DNA from: Streptomyces anulatus
Lineage (GTDB): Bacteria > Actinomycetota > Actinomycetes > Streptomycetales > Streptomycetaceae
NCBI RefSeq assembly: GCF_000721175.1
Contig: NZ_JOEZ01000037.1
Coordinates: 1-64,000 of the forward strand
Direction of reading: 5' to 3'
DNA: 64,000 bases
Both the position numbers and the translations under genes were made by a program. Position 1 is the stretch's first letter; every line of letters starts with the position of its first letter. Positions 50,335 to 59,603 of the stretch are shown in pieces. Below the pieces are notes generated by a model that saw only the letters and a list, made by a program, of their open reading frames with translations, had not been told where the DNA came from and ran no database searches.

Positions 50335-51000
50335 TCAGCGCGCGGTGAGCGCCGCGGGTTCGCCGAGGTGGTGCGCGGCGGTGCGCCAGGCGGCGGTGAC
50401 GGCTTCGCGGGCCGTGGCGGTCGCCGCCCCGACCTCCGGCGGGAGGTGCAGCGGGGCGCCGACGTGGACGTGGAGCCGGGGGCGGCGGGCCGGTGCGGTG
50501 AGGAGCCCGGAGATCTGCTTGGCACACCGGCCCGAGGTCACCCTGCGGGCGCCCGCCTGACCGAGCGGCACGACGGGCGCCCCGGACGCGTGCGCGAGGC
50601 GGGCGAGGCCGCTGCGGAAGCTCTCCGGCGGGGCCTCCGCGGCGTCCGTGCGGCAGGGCAGCCTTCCTTCGCCGTAGATGAGCAGATGGCGGCCGTCCCC
50701 GAGCACACCGGCCGCCACGTCGAGGGCGTCCGCCGCCCGGTGGGTGTTGCGGTGGACGGGCACGTGGCCGCCGCGTTCCAGGAGGCGGCCGAGGACCGGG
50801 ATGCGCCACAGGCCCGCGGTGGCCATGACGACGGGTTCGACGCCGAGGCGCAGCAGTGCGGCGAGGACGATGCCCGGGTCGGCCAGGGAGGTGTGGTTGG
50901 CGACGATGATGCTGCCGGCGGCCGGGGCCGTGGCGTGGTCGGAGGTGACCGTGAGGCGTCCGAGGGAGGGTACGACGGCGGCGGCGATACGGCTGAGCAC
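50335..51000 (-). CDS. 1-acyl-glycerol-3-phosphate acyltransferase (PlsC-like)
   Basis: 221 residues from a GTG at 51000 with GGGAGAA upstream. The catalytic NHxxxxD motif is His36-Asp41 (VANHTSLAD); the glycerol-phosphate-binding segment appears as IYGEGRLPCR (about 108-117). VVPLGQAGARR and a C-terminal LHVHVGAPLHLPPEV complete the PlsC fold. It transfers an acyl chain to lysophosphatidate or a similar acceptor at the membrane. The EGT block is altered to GEGR, seen in lyso-lipid or secondary-metabolite acyltransferases. Confidence 0.9.
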   Translation of the reverse strand: MLSRIAAAVVPSLGRLTVTSDHATAPAAGSIIVANHTSLADPGIVLAALLRLGVEPVVMATAGLWRIPVLGRLLERGGHVPVHRNTHRAADALDVAAGVLGDGRHLLIYGEGRLPCRTDAAEAPPESFRSGLARLAHASGAPVVPLGQAGARRVTSGRCAKQISGLLTAPARRPRLHVHVGAPLHLPPEVGAATATAREAVTAAWRTAAHHLGEPAALTAR

Positions 51001-51834
51001 GGTTCTCCCGGGGTCCGGCGGGCATGGCTGCCCTGGTGACGGCGGTGCGGTCGGAGCCGGCCCGCCTTGCTCGGCTCGGCCTGCCACGCCCTCATCGTCG
51101 TGGCGGCCGGGGCGCGGGGCCTGAGTGCGGGTACTCAGGCCCCTGGGTCGATCACCCCTGCATCGCGGTTCTCCCGGGGGACCGGCTCCCCCGGGCGGTG
51201 AGCCCGTGGACCACCTTGTTGCAGATCGGCTGCCGTTGGTTGCGGCCGTCGCCTGAGGCTCCGGCTTCTCCCGGTTCCGGACGCCGGGGGGCGTTGGGAA
51301 CCGGGACTTCACCGGGCGGTGTGCCGTTCCGGGGCAGACGGCCGGCCACACCTCCGTGTCAGCGGGGAGACGGAGGGCGGTCGCTGCCGGTGACGCTCGA
51401 CGGGGCGCGCAACGCGCGCAAGCGACGCCCGCGAGCACGGGCAGCGGCGAGAGGGGCCACCACGGGAAACGCACGGCAACCCGCTCGGGAGGCCCGGTGG
51501 CGCGGAGGCCCGGCCGGTGACGCCTTCGGCGCCGCCCCGGCGGCCTTCCGCCCATCGGCGGCCGGCTGGGAGCGCTCTCCACGCGGCTGCGTGGACCGCT
51601 CACCTAGCACGGCCGCGGGGGCGGTCGCGACGGGCGGCCGGGGGCCGCAGTGGCATCGGGCGGCCTCTATCGGACGCCCCGCCTACCGCGGCCTCACCCG
51701 CTCCACTGAAGACGGTTCTTCAGCAAACCATCGCGTCGCGAACGCAAGAATATGGCAATAGTTGTGGGACGTTCATCGTCCCGTGATGGACTTGTCCGCC
51801 TTGAGGCGGCTGGAACGGGGGTTCCGGCTCGTCG
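51001..51834. other. 834-base gap, no confident gene
   Basis: Several open frames exist but show arginine/proline-rich, shadow-like composition and no motif or start. Visible elements: a 9-bp hairpin CCCGGGGGA/TCCCCCGGG (51173-51195), a CTGAAGA/TCTTCAG hairpin (51706-51723), and an AT-richer stretch at 51720-51780. It may hold promoters or an unrecognised small RNA. Confidence 0.45.
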
Positions 51835-51996
51835 CTAGCGGGCCGCGGCGGCCGTCCGGACGGCGCCGAAGTCGATGGCGCGGTCGGCCTCGCGCAGGAC
51901 TTCCTCGGCCACCCGGCGCACTTCGGCGGGCACGTCGCCCTGCTCCTCCACGAGGCCTGCGTAGATCGGTGCTTCGGTGCTGTCTGCGGAACTCAT
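51835..51996 (-). CDS. Small acidic-helical protein, 53 residues
   Basis: From the ATG at 51996 with GGGGAAG upstream, the product begins MSSADSTEAPIYAGLVEEQG and ends AIDFGAVRTAAAAR; stop TAG at 51835-51837. The layout, APIYAGLxxExGDVPAExR then a charged helix and a final DF(G/S)xVR, is one I recall from small conserved Streptomyces proteins of unknown function. Predicted as one long helix. It has no obvious leader-peptide core rich in Ser/Cys, so a lanthipeptide precursor is unlikely. Confidence 0.65.
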   Translation of the reverse strand: MSSADSTEAPIYAGLVEEQGDVPAEVRRVAEEVLREADRAIDFGAVRTAAAAR

Positions 51997-52159
51997 ACGG
52001 TTCTTCCCCGTCGGTCTGGTGCGAAGAGCCCCGGCCGGTCGGCGGAGGCGGGGCGAGTGTACGTGGTGGGAGGCTGCGGGGGCGATTCGTTATCAGCCGC
52101 CGGGACCACCCCGCACCTGCTGGAACGGTCCCCGCCCCGCCCGTGGCGGCTGCGGGCGT

Positions 52160-52821
52160 CGGCTCGGTCACCGCCTGCGGCGGGCGCGCCGAGGTGCCGC
52201 ACGGGAAAGCCCGCACGGGCGACGGGCGCGGTCAGCTCGTCGGCCCGGGCCGCCCGCAGGCCCACCACCGCGCTGGCAGTCGGACCCGATGTCGAGGACG
52301 GCCAGCGCCGCGCCGATCCTCCGGTAGCGGCGGCCACCGTGCAGGAACCTCTCGGTCGGCAGGAGCATCTCCTCGGCCTCGAAGAGCACCCACGGTGAGG
52401 CCCTGGTCCGCGCAGTCGGCTGCGGCCGGCGGCGGCCAGAAGCCGCCGTTGGCGGCGATGGCGGCCTCCACGCCGGCCCGGCCGTCCGGCCAGCCGGAGA
52501 CGAAGGACGCACCGTCGGCCGGGACGTTGGAGTCGACGAACACGACGCGGGCGAGCCGGTCGCCGATCCGCTCGGCCGCCTGCCCGACCGGTATGCCGGC
52601 GTATCTGTGCCCGACCGGCACCACGTCGCGCGGATCGAGGCGCTCGACCTCGTCGACGATGTCCCGCACGTGCGTCTGCCGGCCCGCCGCCCCCGCTTGT
52701 CGGCGAGGCCCGGCAGGGTCAGCGGGCGGACCCCGTGACCGGCCGCGCGCAGGCCGGGCTCCACATCGCGCCATGCCCACGAGCCGAGCCAGGCCCCTGC
52801 CACGAGTACGAAATGCGTCAT
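52160..52821 (-). pseudogene. Alpha/beta-hydrolase, frameshifted
   Basis: From the ATG at 52821: MTHFVLVAGAWLGSWAWRDV, then VRPLTLPGLADK. The frame shifts near 52690, giving THVRDIVDEVERLDPRDVVP, VGHRYAGIPVGQAAERIGDR and VFVDSNVPADGASFVSG, and shifts again near 52395. Besides the shifts, the nucleophile Ser of GHSxGG is replaced (GHRYAG), a sign of relaxed selection. Confidence 0.78.
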
Positions 52822-52989
52822 GCCGGCAACGTAGTGCAGCCCTCTGACAGCGCCTCTCCGCCGCCGTACCGCCACCCGCCCGCCCCACCGTCCGGTCCGC
52901 CCCCGGTGCTTCGCTATCTTCACCGGACACGGAACGGGCGGCGGACTCGGTGACCGCCGTCGCCCGCCGCCGACCGAAGGAGAGCACCT

Positions 52990-53964
52990 GTGCGTTCCCC
53001 CGCCAGCGACCGGAGCGTCGGCGTCCTGCTGCCGCGCGACCTGCCCGCGGACCGGATCCTGCCGTACGCACGCCGGGCCGAGGAACTGGGGTTCGGTGCC
53101 GTGTGGGTGGTCGAGGACCTCGGCTTCCGCGGCGGGATCGCGCAGGCGGCCGCCGTGCTGGCCTCCACCGACCGCGTCCGGGTCGGCATCGGGCTGCTGC
53201 CCGCCGGGGCCCGTAACGTGGCGTTCGCGGCGCTGGAGATCGCGTCCCTGGCGCAGTTGTTCCCGGGCCGGGTCGACGTCACAGTGGGGCACGGCATGCC
53301 CCACTGGATGCGCAGCGTCGGCCAGTGGCCCAAGAGCCCGCTCACCTTCCTCCGCGAGTACGTCGACGCCCTGCGGGCCCTGCTGCGCGGCGAACTCACG
53401 CAACGGCGCGGGCAGTACGTGCACCTCGACGGTGTGCGGCTCGACCCCGGCGCGCTGCCCGACGTCGTGCCCGACGTCCTGACAGGTGTCCGGGGCCCCA
53501 AGTCCCTTGCCGTGTCCGGTGAGGTGGCCGACGGGACGGTCCTCGCGGAGCCGGTCGCCCCCGAGTACGCGCGGGCGGCGCTCGGGCACATCGCCGCCGG
53601 CCGCCCCCACCGTCTGGTCGCGTACAACATCGCGTCAGTCGACGCCGATCCGCGCACCGCGCTGGCCGCCGCCCGCCCGGGACTGGAGTGGATCGGCGAG
53701 CCGGACTGGCACGCGCACATCGCCCCGCTCCCGTTCGCCGGCGAGCTGGTCGAGCTGCGGGCCGGATGCGCGAGCCGCGAGGAGTTCGTCCGGCGCATGC
53801 CCGACGACTGGGTCGCGCGGCTCACCGTGGCCGGGACTCCGGAGGAGGCCCGTGCCCGCCTCGCCGGACTGCGGGCGGCGGGCGTCACCGACACGGTCCT
53901 CGCCCCGGTGGGCCCCGACCCGGTGGGGGCCCTGGAGTCACTGGCCACCGTTCTCGACGCCTGA
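52990..53964 (+). CDS. LLM-class F420- or flavin-dependent oxidoreductase
   Basis: 324 residues from a GTG at 52990 with GGAGAG upstream. Luciferase-like TIM barrel: LPYARRAEELGFGAVWVVED, TDRVRVGIGLLPAGARNVAF, SLAQLFPGRVDVTVGHGMPH, SPLTFLREYVDALRALLRGE, and the C-terminal AGTPEEARARLAGLRAAGVT. Actinobacterial members of this shape mostly use F420, but the cofactor is not decided by sequence alone. Divergent from the hydrolase pseudogene. Confidence 0.9.
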   Translation: MRSPASDRSVGVLLPRDLPADRILPYARRAEELGFGAVWVVEDLGFRGGIAQAAAVLASTDRVRVGIGLLPAGARNVAFAALEIASLAQLFPGRVDVTVGHGMPHWMRSVGQWPKSPLTFLREYVDALRALLRGELTQRRGQYVHLDGVRLDPGALPDVVPDVLTGVRGPKSLAVSGEVADGTVLAEPVAPEYARAALGHIAAGRPHRLVAYNIASVDADPRTALAAARPGLEWIGEPDWHAHIAPLPFAGELVELRAGCASREEFVRRMPDDWVARLTVAGTPEEARARLAGLRAAGVTDTVLAPVGPDPVGALESLATVLDA

Positions 53965-54095
53965 GGGCGTGAGCACGCCATGGCCTTTCGATCGATGCCC
54001 CTTGCCGATCGGACAGGATGCATTGTCGGCCGTTTCTGACTGCTTTTCGCTATGAATGGAGGCGGTGGGCCACGGCGAGGCAGGATGTCCCCGTG

Positions 54096-56129
54096 ATGGG
54101 CAACCTCCCCGTCGTGACGACCAGCTTCGTCGGCCGCGACAGCGAACTGGTCAGCATCGAACGGGCACTTCGAGATCATCGGCTGGTCACGCTCACCGGC
54201 CCCGGCGGGGTCGGCAAGAGCCGGCTGGCCCTGCGCACCTCCGAGCGTGCCCAGGACCGCTACGCCGACGGCGTCTGGTGGGCCGATCTTTCCCATCTCC
54301 ACGACGATCAACTGCTCGCCACGACGGTCTGCGACGGCGTCGGACTCCTGGACCACAGCCCCCGTCGGCCGGTGGCCGCGCTCGGTGAATGGCTGTCCGA
54401 ACGGCGCCTGCTCCTCGTGCTCGACTGCTGCGAGCGGATCGTCGGCCCCTGCGGACAGCTCGTCGCCGAACTGCTCGCCGCGGCACCGGGACTGACGGTC
54501 CTGGCCACCAGCAGGGAGCCGCTGGGCGCGGCGGACGAGATGTGCGTCGAGGTGCCGCCGCTGTCCGCGGGCGACCACGGTGACGAGGCGGTCCGGCTCT
54601 TCCACGAGCGCGCGGACGCCGTCGCCCCGGGACTCTCGCTCGACGACCCCCGGAGCGCGGCCGCCGTCGCCGAGATCTGCCGCCGGCTCGACGGCATACC
54701 GCTCGCCGTCGAACTGGCCTGTGTCCAGCTCCGCGAGAGCACGGCGCAGGAGATCACCAGGCGGCTGGCCTCCCGGATGGAGAACCTCACCGACGACACC
54801 CTCTGGCCCCGTCGCCACCGGGCCCTGCGCACCACGATCGGCTGGAGCCACGAACTCTGCGCACCTCTGGAGCGGCTGCTTTGGGCGCGGCTCTCCGTCT
54901 TCCGCGGCGTCATCACGACCGCGGACGCGGAGGCGGTGTGCGCGGGCGGGCCGCTGGAGACCGCGGCCATCGCCCCCGCCCTGGAACGCCTGGCCGACCA
55001 GTCCGTGCTCCGGCGGGCCGGGGACGGCTACCGGATGCTGGACACGCTGCGCGAGTACGGGGCGATGTGGCTGTCCGAGCTTGCGGAGGACGCGCTCCTC
55101 GCGGACCGGCACGCCCGGCACTTCGCCCATGTCGCCGTCCAAGCGTACGCGGGCTGGCTGGGGCCGACGCAGGTCCTCTGGTACCACCGGATCGCCGACA
55201 CCCACGCGGACCTGTGCGCGGCCCTGGACCATCTGCTGGCCGAGGACCCGGAGATGGCGATGGAGATGGCCGGGTGCGCGGGTCTCTTCTGGAGCTGCTG
55301 CGGCCATCTGCACCAGGCCCGTACGTATCTGCAACGGGTGCTCGCCCTGCCGCTCTCCGCCGGTCCGCACCGCACCCGGGCGCTCTGGGCCCTGGGTGTC
55401 ACACTGACCCTGCAGGGCGACCACGAGGCGGCCCGCCGCACCGGCGAGGAGTGCGGGCACGCGGCCCGCCGCGACGAGGACCCCGAGGCCGTGCTCCTGG
55501 CGGCCCACTCCATGAGCTTCACGTATCTGATGATGGGCCGGCCGCTCACCGCGCACTCCGTCAGCGACCGCGCGCTGCGCGACCACCCGGGCGACCCGAC
55601 GGACGCGCCCTCGCAGTTGCGCTGCCGGGTGATACGGCTGTTCGCCCTGTCCGCGCTCGGCCGGCTGGACGAGGCGTACGAGGAGGCGATGCGGCTCCAG
55701 CGGGTCAGTCTGCGCTTCGGCGAGCACTGGGCACGGGCCTACGCCGATCACCAACTGGCCCTCATCCACCTGCTCCAGGGGCGTCCCCGGCACGCCGAGA
55801 GCCACGCGCGCGCGATGCTCGCGAGCAAGCACGAGCTCCAGGACAGCCTCGGCATAGCGCTCGGGCTCGATCTGCTCGCCGGGGCCATCGCCGCCCAGGG
55901 GAACGGGGTGGCCGCGGCCCGTGCCTCCGGTGCGGGACACACGTACTGGCGCATGATCGGCCACCCGCACCGGGGCACCCCGGAGCTGGGGGCGATCCGC
56001 GAGCAGTGGGAGCACCGGGCCCGGCAGGCGGCGGGCGACTCGGCGTACGAGCGGGCCTACCGGCGCGCCTCTGCCGACGACGCCGAACGCGGCCTGGCCC
56101 ACGCGCTGGAGCGCGGGCACCCCGGATAG
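54096..56129 (+). CDS. NB-ARC/TPR ATPase, SARP/LuxR-like protein without DNA-binding domain
   Basis: 677 residues from the ATG at 54096. NB-ARC/STAND ATPase: SFVGRDSELVSIERALRDHR, Walker A TGPGGVGKSRLALRTSERA (34-52), Walker B LLLVLDCCERIVG near 107, LTVLATSREPLG sensor, CRRLDGIPLAVELACVQLRE. An all-helical region follows, then TPR-type repeats to the C-terminus (LWALGVTLTLQGDHEAARRT, HQLALIHLLQGRPRHAESHA). Relatives carry an N-terminal SARP or C-terminal LuxR DNA-binding domain; neither is present, so it may act through protein partners or be a truncated regulator. Confidence 0.88.
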   Translation: MGNLPVVTTSFVGRDSELVSIERALRDHRLVTLTGPGGVGKSRLALRTSERAQDRYADGVWWADLSHLHDDQLLATTVCDGVGLLDHSPRRPVAALGEWLSERRLLLVLDCCERIVGPCGQLVAELLAAAPGLTVLATSREPLGAADEMCVEVPPLSAGDHGDEAVRLFHERADAVAPGLSLDDPRSAAAVAEICRRLDGIPLAVELACVQLRESTAQEITRRLASRMENLTDDTLWPRRHRALRTTIGWSHELCAPLERLLWARLSVFRGVITTADAEAVCAGGPLETAAIAPALERLADQSVLRRAGDGYRMLDTLREYGAMWLSELAEDALLADRHARHFAHVAVQAYAGWLGPTQVLWYHRIADTHADLCAALDHLLAEDPEMAMEMAGCAGLFWSCCGHLHQARTYLQRVLALPLSAGPHRTRALWALGVTLTLQGDHEAARRTGEECGHAARRDEDPEAVLLAAHSMSFTYLMMGRPLTAHSVSDRALRDHPGDPTDAPSQLRCRVIRLFALSALGRLDEAYEEAMRLQRVSLRFGEHWARAYADHQLALIHLLQGRPRHAESHARAMLASKHELQDSLGIALGLDLLAGAIAAQGNGVAAARASGAGHTYWRMIGHPHRGTPELGAIREQWEHRARQAAGDSAYERAYRRASADDAERGLAHALERGHPG

Positions 56130-56199
56130 CCGGAGCCGCGCGCCCGGCTCCGCCAGCCGGTCGCCGGGCACCCGAAGTGACACCGCTTAGCATCCCGGT

Positions 56200-56700
56200 A
56201 TGACGTTCATCAGTCAGCTACGTCCCGACCACGCCGAGGCCCTGCTCGCCTTCGAGCGGGAGAACCGGGCCTACTTCGCCGCGTCCATCCCCGACCGGGG
56301 CGACGACTACTTCGCCGCATTCGCCGAACGCCACCGCGAGCTGCTCGCCGAGCAGGACGCGGGGCTGCACCACTTCCACCTCATCGAGGACGACGGCGGC
56401 ATCCTCGGCCGGATCAACCTCCTCGGGGTGCGGGACGGTTCGGCCGAGCTGGGCTACCGCATAGCGGAGAAGGCCGCGGGGCGGGGCCTGGCCACCTGGG
56501 CGGTCCAGCAGGTCTGCGTTCTGGCGGTCCAGGAGTACGGGCTCACCGCGCTGCGCGCGGAGACGACGCTGGACAACACGGGATCCCGCGCGGTGCTGGC
56601 GCGTACGGGCTTCGAGCCGCTGGAGGACGTCATGTTCGGCGACCGCCCCGGGCGGCGGTACGTCCTGGATCTGAGCGGGGGCGCTCCCCCGGCCCCCTGA
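56200..56700 (+). CDS. RimJ/RimL-type GNAT N-acetyltransferase
   Basis: 166 residues. The GNAT core is clear: LRPDHAEALLAFERENRAYF, HFHLIEDDGGILGRINLLGV, AELGYRIAEKAAGRGLATWA (acetyl-CoA loop, with the AGRGLA turn), LRAETTLDNTGSRAVLARTG and FEPLEDVMF. RimJ/L-like enzymes acetylate protein N-termini, polyamines or small amines. ATG at 56200. Separate from the gene before by 70 bases; no partner obvious. Confidence 0.93.
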   Translation: MTFISQLRPDHAEALLAFERENRAYFAASIPDRGDDYFAAFAERHRELLAEQDAGLHHFHLIEDDGGILGRINLLGVRDGSAELGYRIAEKAAGRGLATWAVQQVCVLAVQEYGLTALRAETTLDNTGSRAVLARTGFEPLEDVMFGDRPGRRYVLDLSGGAPPAP

Positions 56701-56922
56701 CCGGCTCCCCGGCCGGACGACCGGGGCATCGCAGGATGACCGGGCACGGTGGATGACCAGGACGCGACGGATGACCGGGGCACGGTCCGCCGGCGGCGCG
56801 GCGGCGATCGGCCGGATGGCCCACCTCGGGGGCAAGCGCCGTGCGGCCGCCCGATGCTGGGGCTCGCGGCAGCGGAGCGTACCGCTCCGCCCACCGAAGC
56901 CCACCGCCTTCAGGAGGCCCCC

Positions 56923-58167
56923 GTGCCAGCACGTTCCCTTCCGGCCGCCCCGCTCCCCCGCAGTCGGCCCCTGCGGCGAAGAGCCGCCGTCGCTGTCCTG
57001 GCGGCCGCATCGCTCGCCGGGCTGATGACCGGCCCGGCCCACGCGGGCGGCGATACGGGCGGGAACGGGGGCGACGGCCCGCACGGGCCCGTCGACCGCG
57101 CGCTGGAACGGAGGCTCCAGGCGCTCGTCGACACCCCGGGAGGGCCGCCCGGCGCCATCGCGGTCCTCACATCGGGCGGCCGGAGCGAGGTGTACCGGGC
57201 GGGAACGTCGCAGCTCGGCACCGGGCGTCCGCCCCTGACCACCGACCACATGCGGATCGCCAGCACGGCGAAGGCCTTCAGCGGCTCGGTCGCCCTGCAG
57301 CTCGCCGAGCGGGGCGCGCTCGGCCTGGGCGACACCCTCGGCCGGCGACTGCCCCAGCTTCCCTCCGCCTGGCACCGGGTGACGCTCCGCCAGCTCCTGA
57401 ACCACACCAGCGGGCTCCCCGACTACACCGAGGCCTCCACGTTCATCGCCGAGCTGACGGCCGACCCGCGCCGGCGCTTCGACTCCCGCCGGCTGCTGGA
57501 CTACGTCGCCGGGGACCCGCTGCGGTTCCGGCCGGGCTCGGCGTACCGCTACTCCAACTGCGACAACATCGCCGTGGCGCTGATGGCCGAGGCGGCGACG
57601 GGGCAGCCGTACGAGAAGCTCCTGGCCGAACTCGTGTACCGGCCGCTCGGCCTGCGCGACACCAGCCTCCCGCAGGGTTACCGGCTGCCCGAGCCCTATC
57701 TGCACGGTTACGCGACGGACCCGCCGGGCGCACCGGAGGACGTCAGCACGGCGCTCGGCACCTCGGGGGTCTGGGCGTCGGGCGGCATCGTCTCCACGCC
57801 CCGGGATCTGGGGGCCTTCATGCGCGGTTACGCCGGAGGGCTGGGCCTCGGGCCCGAGGTCCGACGACAGCAGCTGTCCTTCGTGGCGGGCAGCTCCGAA
57901 CCGGCCGGCCCGGGCCGCAACAGGGCCGGTCTCGCCGTCTTCTCCTACGCGACGCGCTGCGGCACCGTGTACGGCCACACCGGCAACTTTCCGGGCTACA
58001 CGCAGCTGGCCGCGGGGACCGAGGACGGCAAGCGGTCGCTGACCGTCTCCCTCACCTCCCAGGTGAACAGCGCGACGAACCCCCGGCTGCTGGCCACGCT
58101 CCGCGAGCTTCAGGAGGACTTCGTCTGCCGGCTGCTCGACCGCCGGACGCCGGGCGGCGCGCACTGA
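56923..58167 (+). CDS. Secreted serine hydrolase (beta-lactamase/DD-carboxypeptidase class C type)
   Basis: 414 residues from a GTG at 56923 with CAGGAGG 5 bases upstream. Signal peptide: RPLRRRAAVAVLAAASLAGL, cleavage near AHAGG (about 41). Active-site motifs: SxxK Ser114-Lys117 (RIASTAKAFSG), YxN Tyr210-Asn212 (YRYSNCDN), and HTG His352 (VYGHTGNFPGY). This is the R61 DD-peptidase/esterase family acting outside the membrane; peptidoglycan stem peptides or D-amino-acid esters are the likely targets. Ends in an extracellular region with no anchor. Confidence 0.93.
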   Translation: MPARSLPAAPLPRSRPLRRRAAVAVLAAASLAGLMTGPAHAGGDTGGNGGDGPHGPVDRALERRLQALVDTPGGPPGAIAVLTSGGRSEVYRAGTSQLGTGRPPLTTDHMRIASTAKAFSGSVALQLAERGALGLGDTLGRRLPQLPSAWHRVTLRQLLNHTSGLPDYTEASTFIAELTADPRRRFDSRRLLDYVAGDPLRFRPGSAYRYSNCDNIAVALMAEAATGQPYEKLLAELVYRPLGLRDTSLPQGYRLPEPYLHGYATDPPGAPEDVSTALGTSGVWASGGIVSTPRDLGAFMRGYAGGLGLGPEVRRQQLSFVAGSSEPAGPGRNRAGLAVFSYATRCGTVYGHTGNFPGYTQLAAGTEDGKRSLTVSLTSQVNSATNPRLLATLRELQEDFVCRLLDRRTPGGAH

Positions 58168-58176
58168 GGAGGCGGG

Positions 58177-58208
58177 AAGGGGTACGCCGGGTGTCCGGCG
58201 TACCCCTT
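58177..58208. terminator. Perfect 14-bp bidirectional terminator hairpin
   Basis: AAGGGGTACGCCGG / CCGGCGTACCCCTT, loop GTGT, between the convergent serine hydrolase and PepSY genes. A run of purines on one side and pyrimidines on the other suits both directions. Confidence 0.85.
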
Positions 58209-58230
58209 CGCGGGTCAGGCGGGGCGGCGG

Positions 58231-59025
58231 TCAGTCGTTGTCGGTCTCCTCGCGGACGATGGTGTCGTTCTTGGCGTCGATGTCGAAGGTCGTCCTCTTC
58301 CAGTCGGAGCCGACCACGTCGACCTGCCAGATGACGTTGCCCTCGTTGTCGTCGAGGCCGACGGAGGTGACCTTCCCCTTCTTCTTCTCGGTGGCGACCT
58401 TGGCCGCCTGCTGCGGGGTCTGGGTGGCCTGGGCCAGCCGGTCGGCCGTCTGCTTCTTGTCGTCCGCGTTCTGATCCGCGTCGACACGGGCCTCGATCAC
58501 CTTGCCGTCGACCGCGTTGATCCGGACGGTGTGGATGGTCCCGTCCTTCTCCGCGACCTCCGCGACCCAGACCGGGCCCTCGGCGCCCGGACTCGCGCTC
58601 GGGCTGGACGTGCCGGTTCCGCTCGGGCTCGCGGTTCCGCTGGGGCTGGCCGAACCCGTGGGGCTGCCCGATCCCGTCGGGCTGGGGCTCTGGTCCTTGT
58701 CGTCGTCGTCCACACCCTCCAGGTCCAGGTCCACCAGCTTGCCCCCGGCCACCTCGCCGGTGGCGGCGGTGGCGGCGTCGTCGAAGGTGACCTTCGTGGC
58801 GTCGAGCACCTTCTTGCGCTCCTGCTGGTCCTCGGTCAGCTGGGCACTGGCCGAGGGCGACGTCGTCTGCTGCTGCGGGAGGACCTTCGCGGCCTCGGAG
58901 GTGGCCGCGCTCGTCGCGCTGTCCGAGCTCTGACCGCATCCGGTCATCAGCATGGCCGTGGCAGCGGCCATGCCGAGGGCGCCGACCGTCTTGAGGGTGC
59001 GGGAACGGGAGGAGGCACTGTTCAT
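58231..59025 (-). CDS. Lipoprotein with two PepSY domains
   Basis: 264 residues if started at the ATG at 59025 (an ATG at 59046 would add seven). Signal and lipobox: TLKTVGALGMAAATAMLMTGC, Cys lipidated. Two PepSY-like domains (about 75-105 with 150-190, and 205-264) share DAATAATGEV.., EVAEKDGTIHTVRINAVDGK and TPQQAAKVATEKKKGK, DIDAKNDTIVREE. Between the halves is a repetitive Ser/Pro/Thr/Gly linker (TGSGSPTGSASPSGTASPSG). PepSY proteins are thought to inhibit extracellular peptidases; here the neighbouring secreted serine hydrolase is a conceivable partner. Confidence 0.87.
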   Translation of the reverse strand: MNSASSRSRTLKTVGALGMAAATAMLMTGCGQSSDSATSAATSEAAKVLPQQQTTSPSASAQLTEDQQERKKVLDATKVTFDDAATAATGEVAGGKLVDLDLEGVDDDDKDQSPSPTGSGSPTGSASPSGTASPSGTGTSSPSASPGAEGPVWVAEVAEKDGTIHTVRINAVDGKVIEARVDADQNADDKKQTADRLAQATQTPQQAAKVATEKKKGKVTSVGLDDNEGNVIWQVDVVGSDWKRTTFDIDAKNDTIVREETDND

Positions 59026-59215
59026 TCGTCGAGGCTCAAGTCTCATGCACGCATGCCTAGCCCTCCAGGCCATCGGTCATGTTGTCCTACCGGGCGGAGT
59101 CACCCGATCGACCGGGCGGCTCCGCCCGTTGGCCGTCGCTCCCCGGGCGGCGGGCGCCGCGGTGCGCGACAATGGCGGCAGGTCGGTATTCTCCGCGCCC
59201 GGCCGGGAGGCCGTC

Positions 59216-59473
59216 ATGGGTCACATGATGCACACCGAGCGTTACGAACTCATCTTCCAGATGTCCGGCGCCGCCGACGACGTGGTCTCCGTCCGGCTGA
59301 CCGACCGGCTGGGGGCGGGCGGGTCCCCGGTGTACGAGGACGAGACGGGGATCGTGCGCGCCGAGATCAGCGACCGGGGCGAGGTCCGCATGCTCGCCAG
59401 CGGCGGCCATCAGGTTCCGGGGGCTCCCCTGCTGGCCCGCCCCCTGAGCGAGGACGCACCCGAAGCGCAGTGA
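59216..59473 (+). CDS. Small conserved Streptomyces protein (possibly DUF6296)
   Basis: 85 residues from the ATG at 59216 with GGGAGG 5 bases upstream. Body: TERYELIFQMSGAADDVVSV, GSPVYEDETGIVRAEISDRG, EVRMLASGGHQVPGAP. It looks like a small beta-sheet domain; I associate it with an uncharacterised Streptomyces family (DUF6296-like), without a search. No neighbours in the same unit. Confidence 0.75.
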   Translation: MGHMMHTERYELIFQMSGAADDVVSVRLTDRLGAGGSPVYEDETGIVRAEISDRGEVRMLASGGHQVPGAPLLARPLSEDAPEAQ

Positions 59474-59561
59474 CCGGACCCGCCGGGCGGGGCGCACCGT
59501 GTAAGTAGAGGTGCGCCCCGCCCGGCTGTGTGCGTACGGGTCCGCCGACGGGCCCGGCTTT

Positions 59562-59599
59562 CCGTTCATGGCCACTCTTCCCGTTCATGCCCACTCTTC
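59562..59599. repeat. 19-bp tandem repeat in the fructose promoter
   Basis: CCGTTCATGGCCACTCTTC (59562-59580) and CCGTTCATGCCCACTCTTC (59581-59599) are adjacent copies with one mismatch. DeoR-type regulators commonly bind direct repeats, so this may be part of the FruR operator. Confidence 0.7.
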
Positions 59600-59603
59600 G
59601 CCC

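Noticed and set aside
51567..51580. CebR-like box TGGGAGCGCTCTCC
   Set aside because: 12 of 14 bases match, but no gene starts downstream in either direction. Probably chance in GC-rich DNA.
51835..51996. Lanthipeptide or other RiPP precursor
   Set aside because: No Cys or Ser/Thr-rich core and no modification enzyme nearby.
52920..56183. 1087-codon open frame on the minus strand
   Set aside because: Antisense to the LLM oxidoreductase and the NB-ARC protein, which both have clear motifs and starts.
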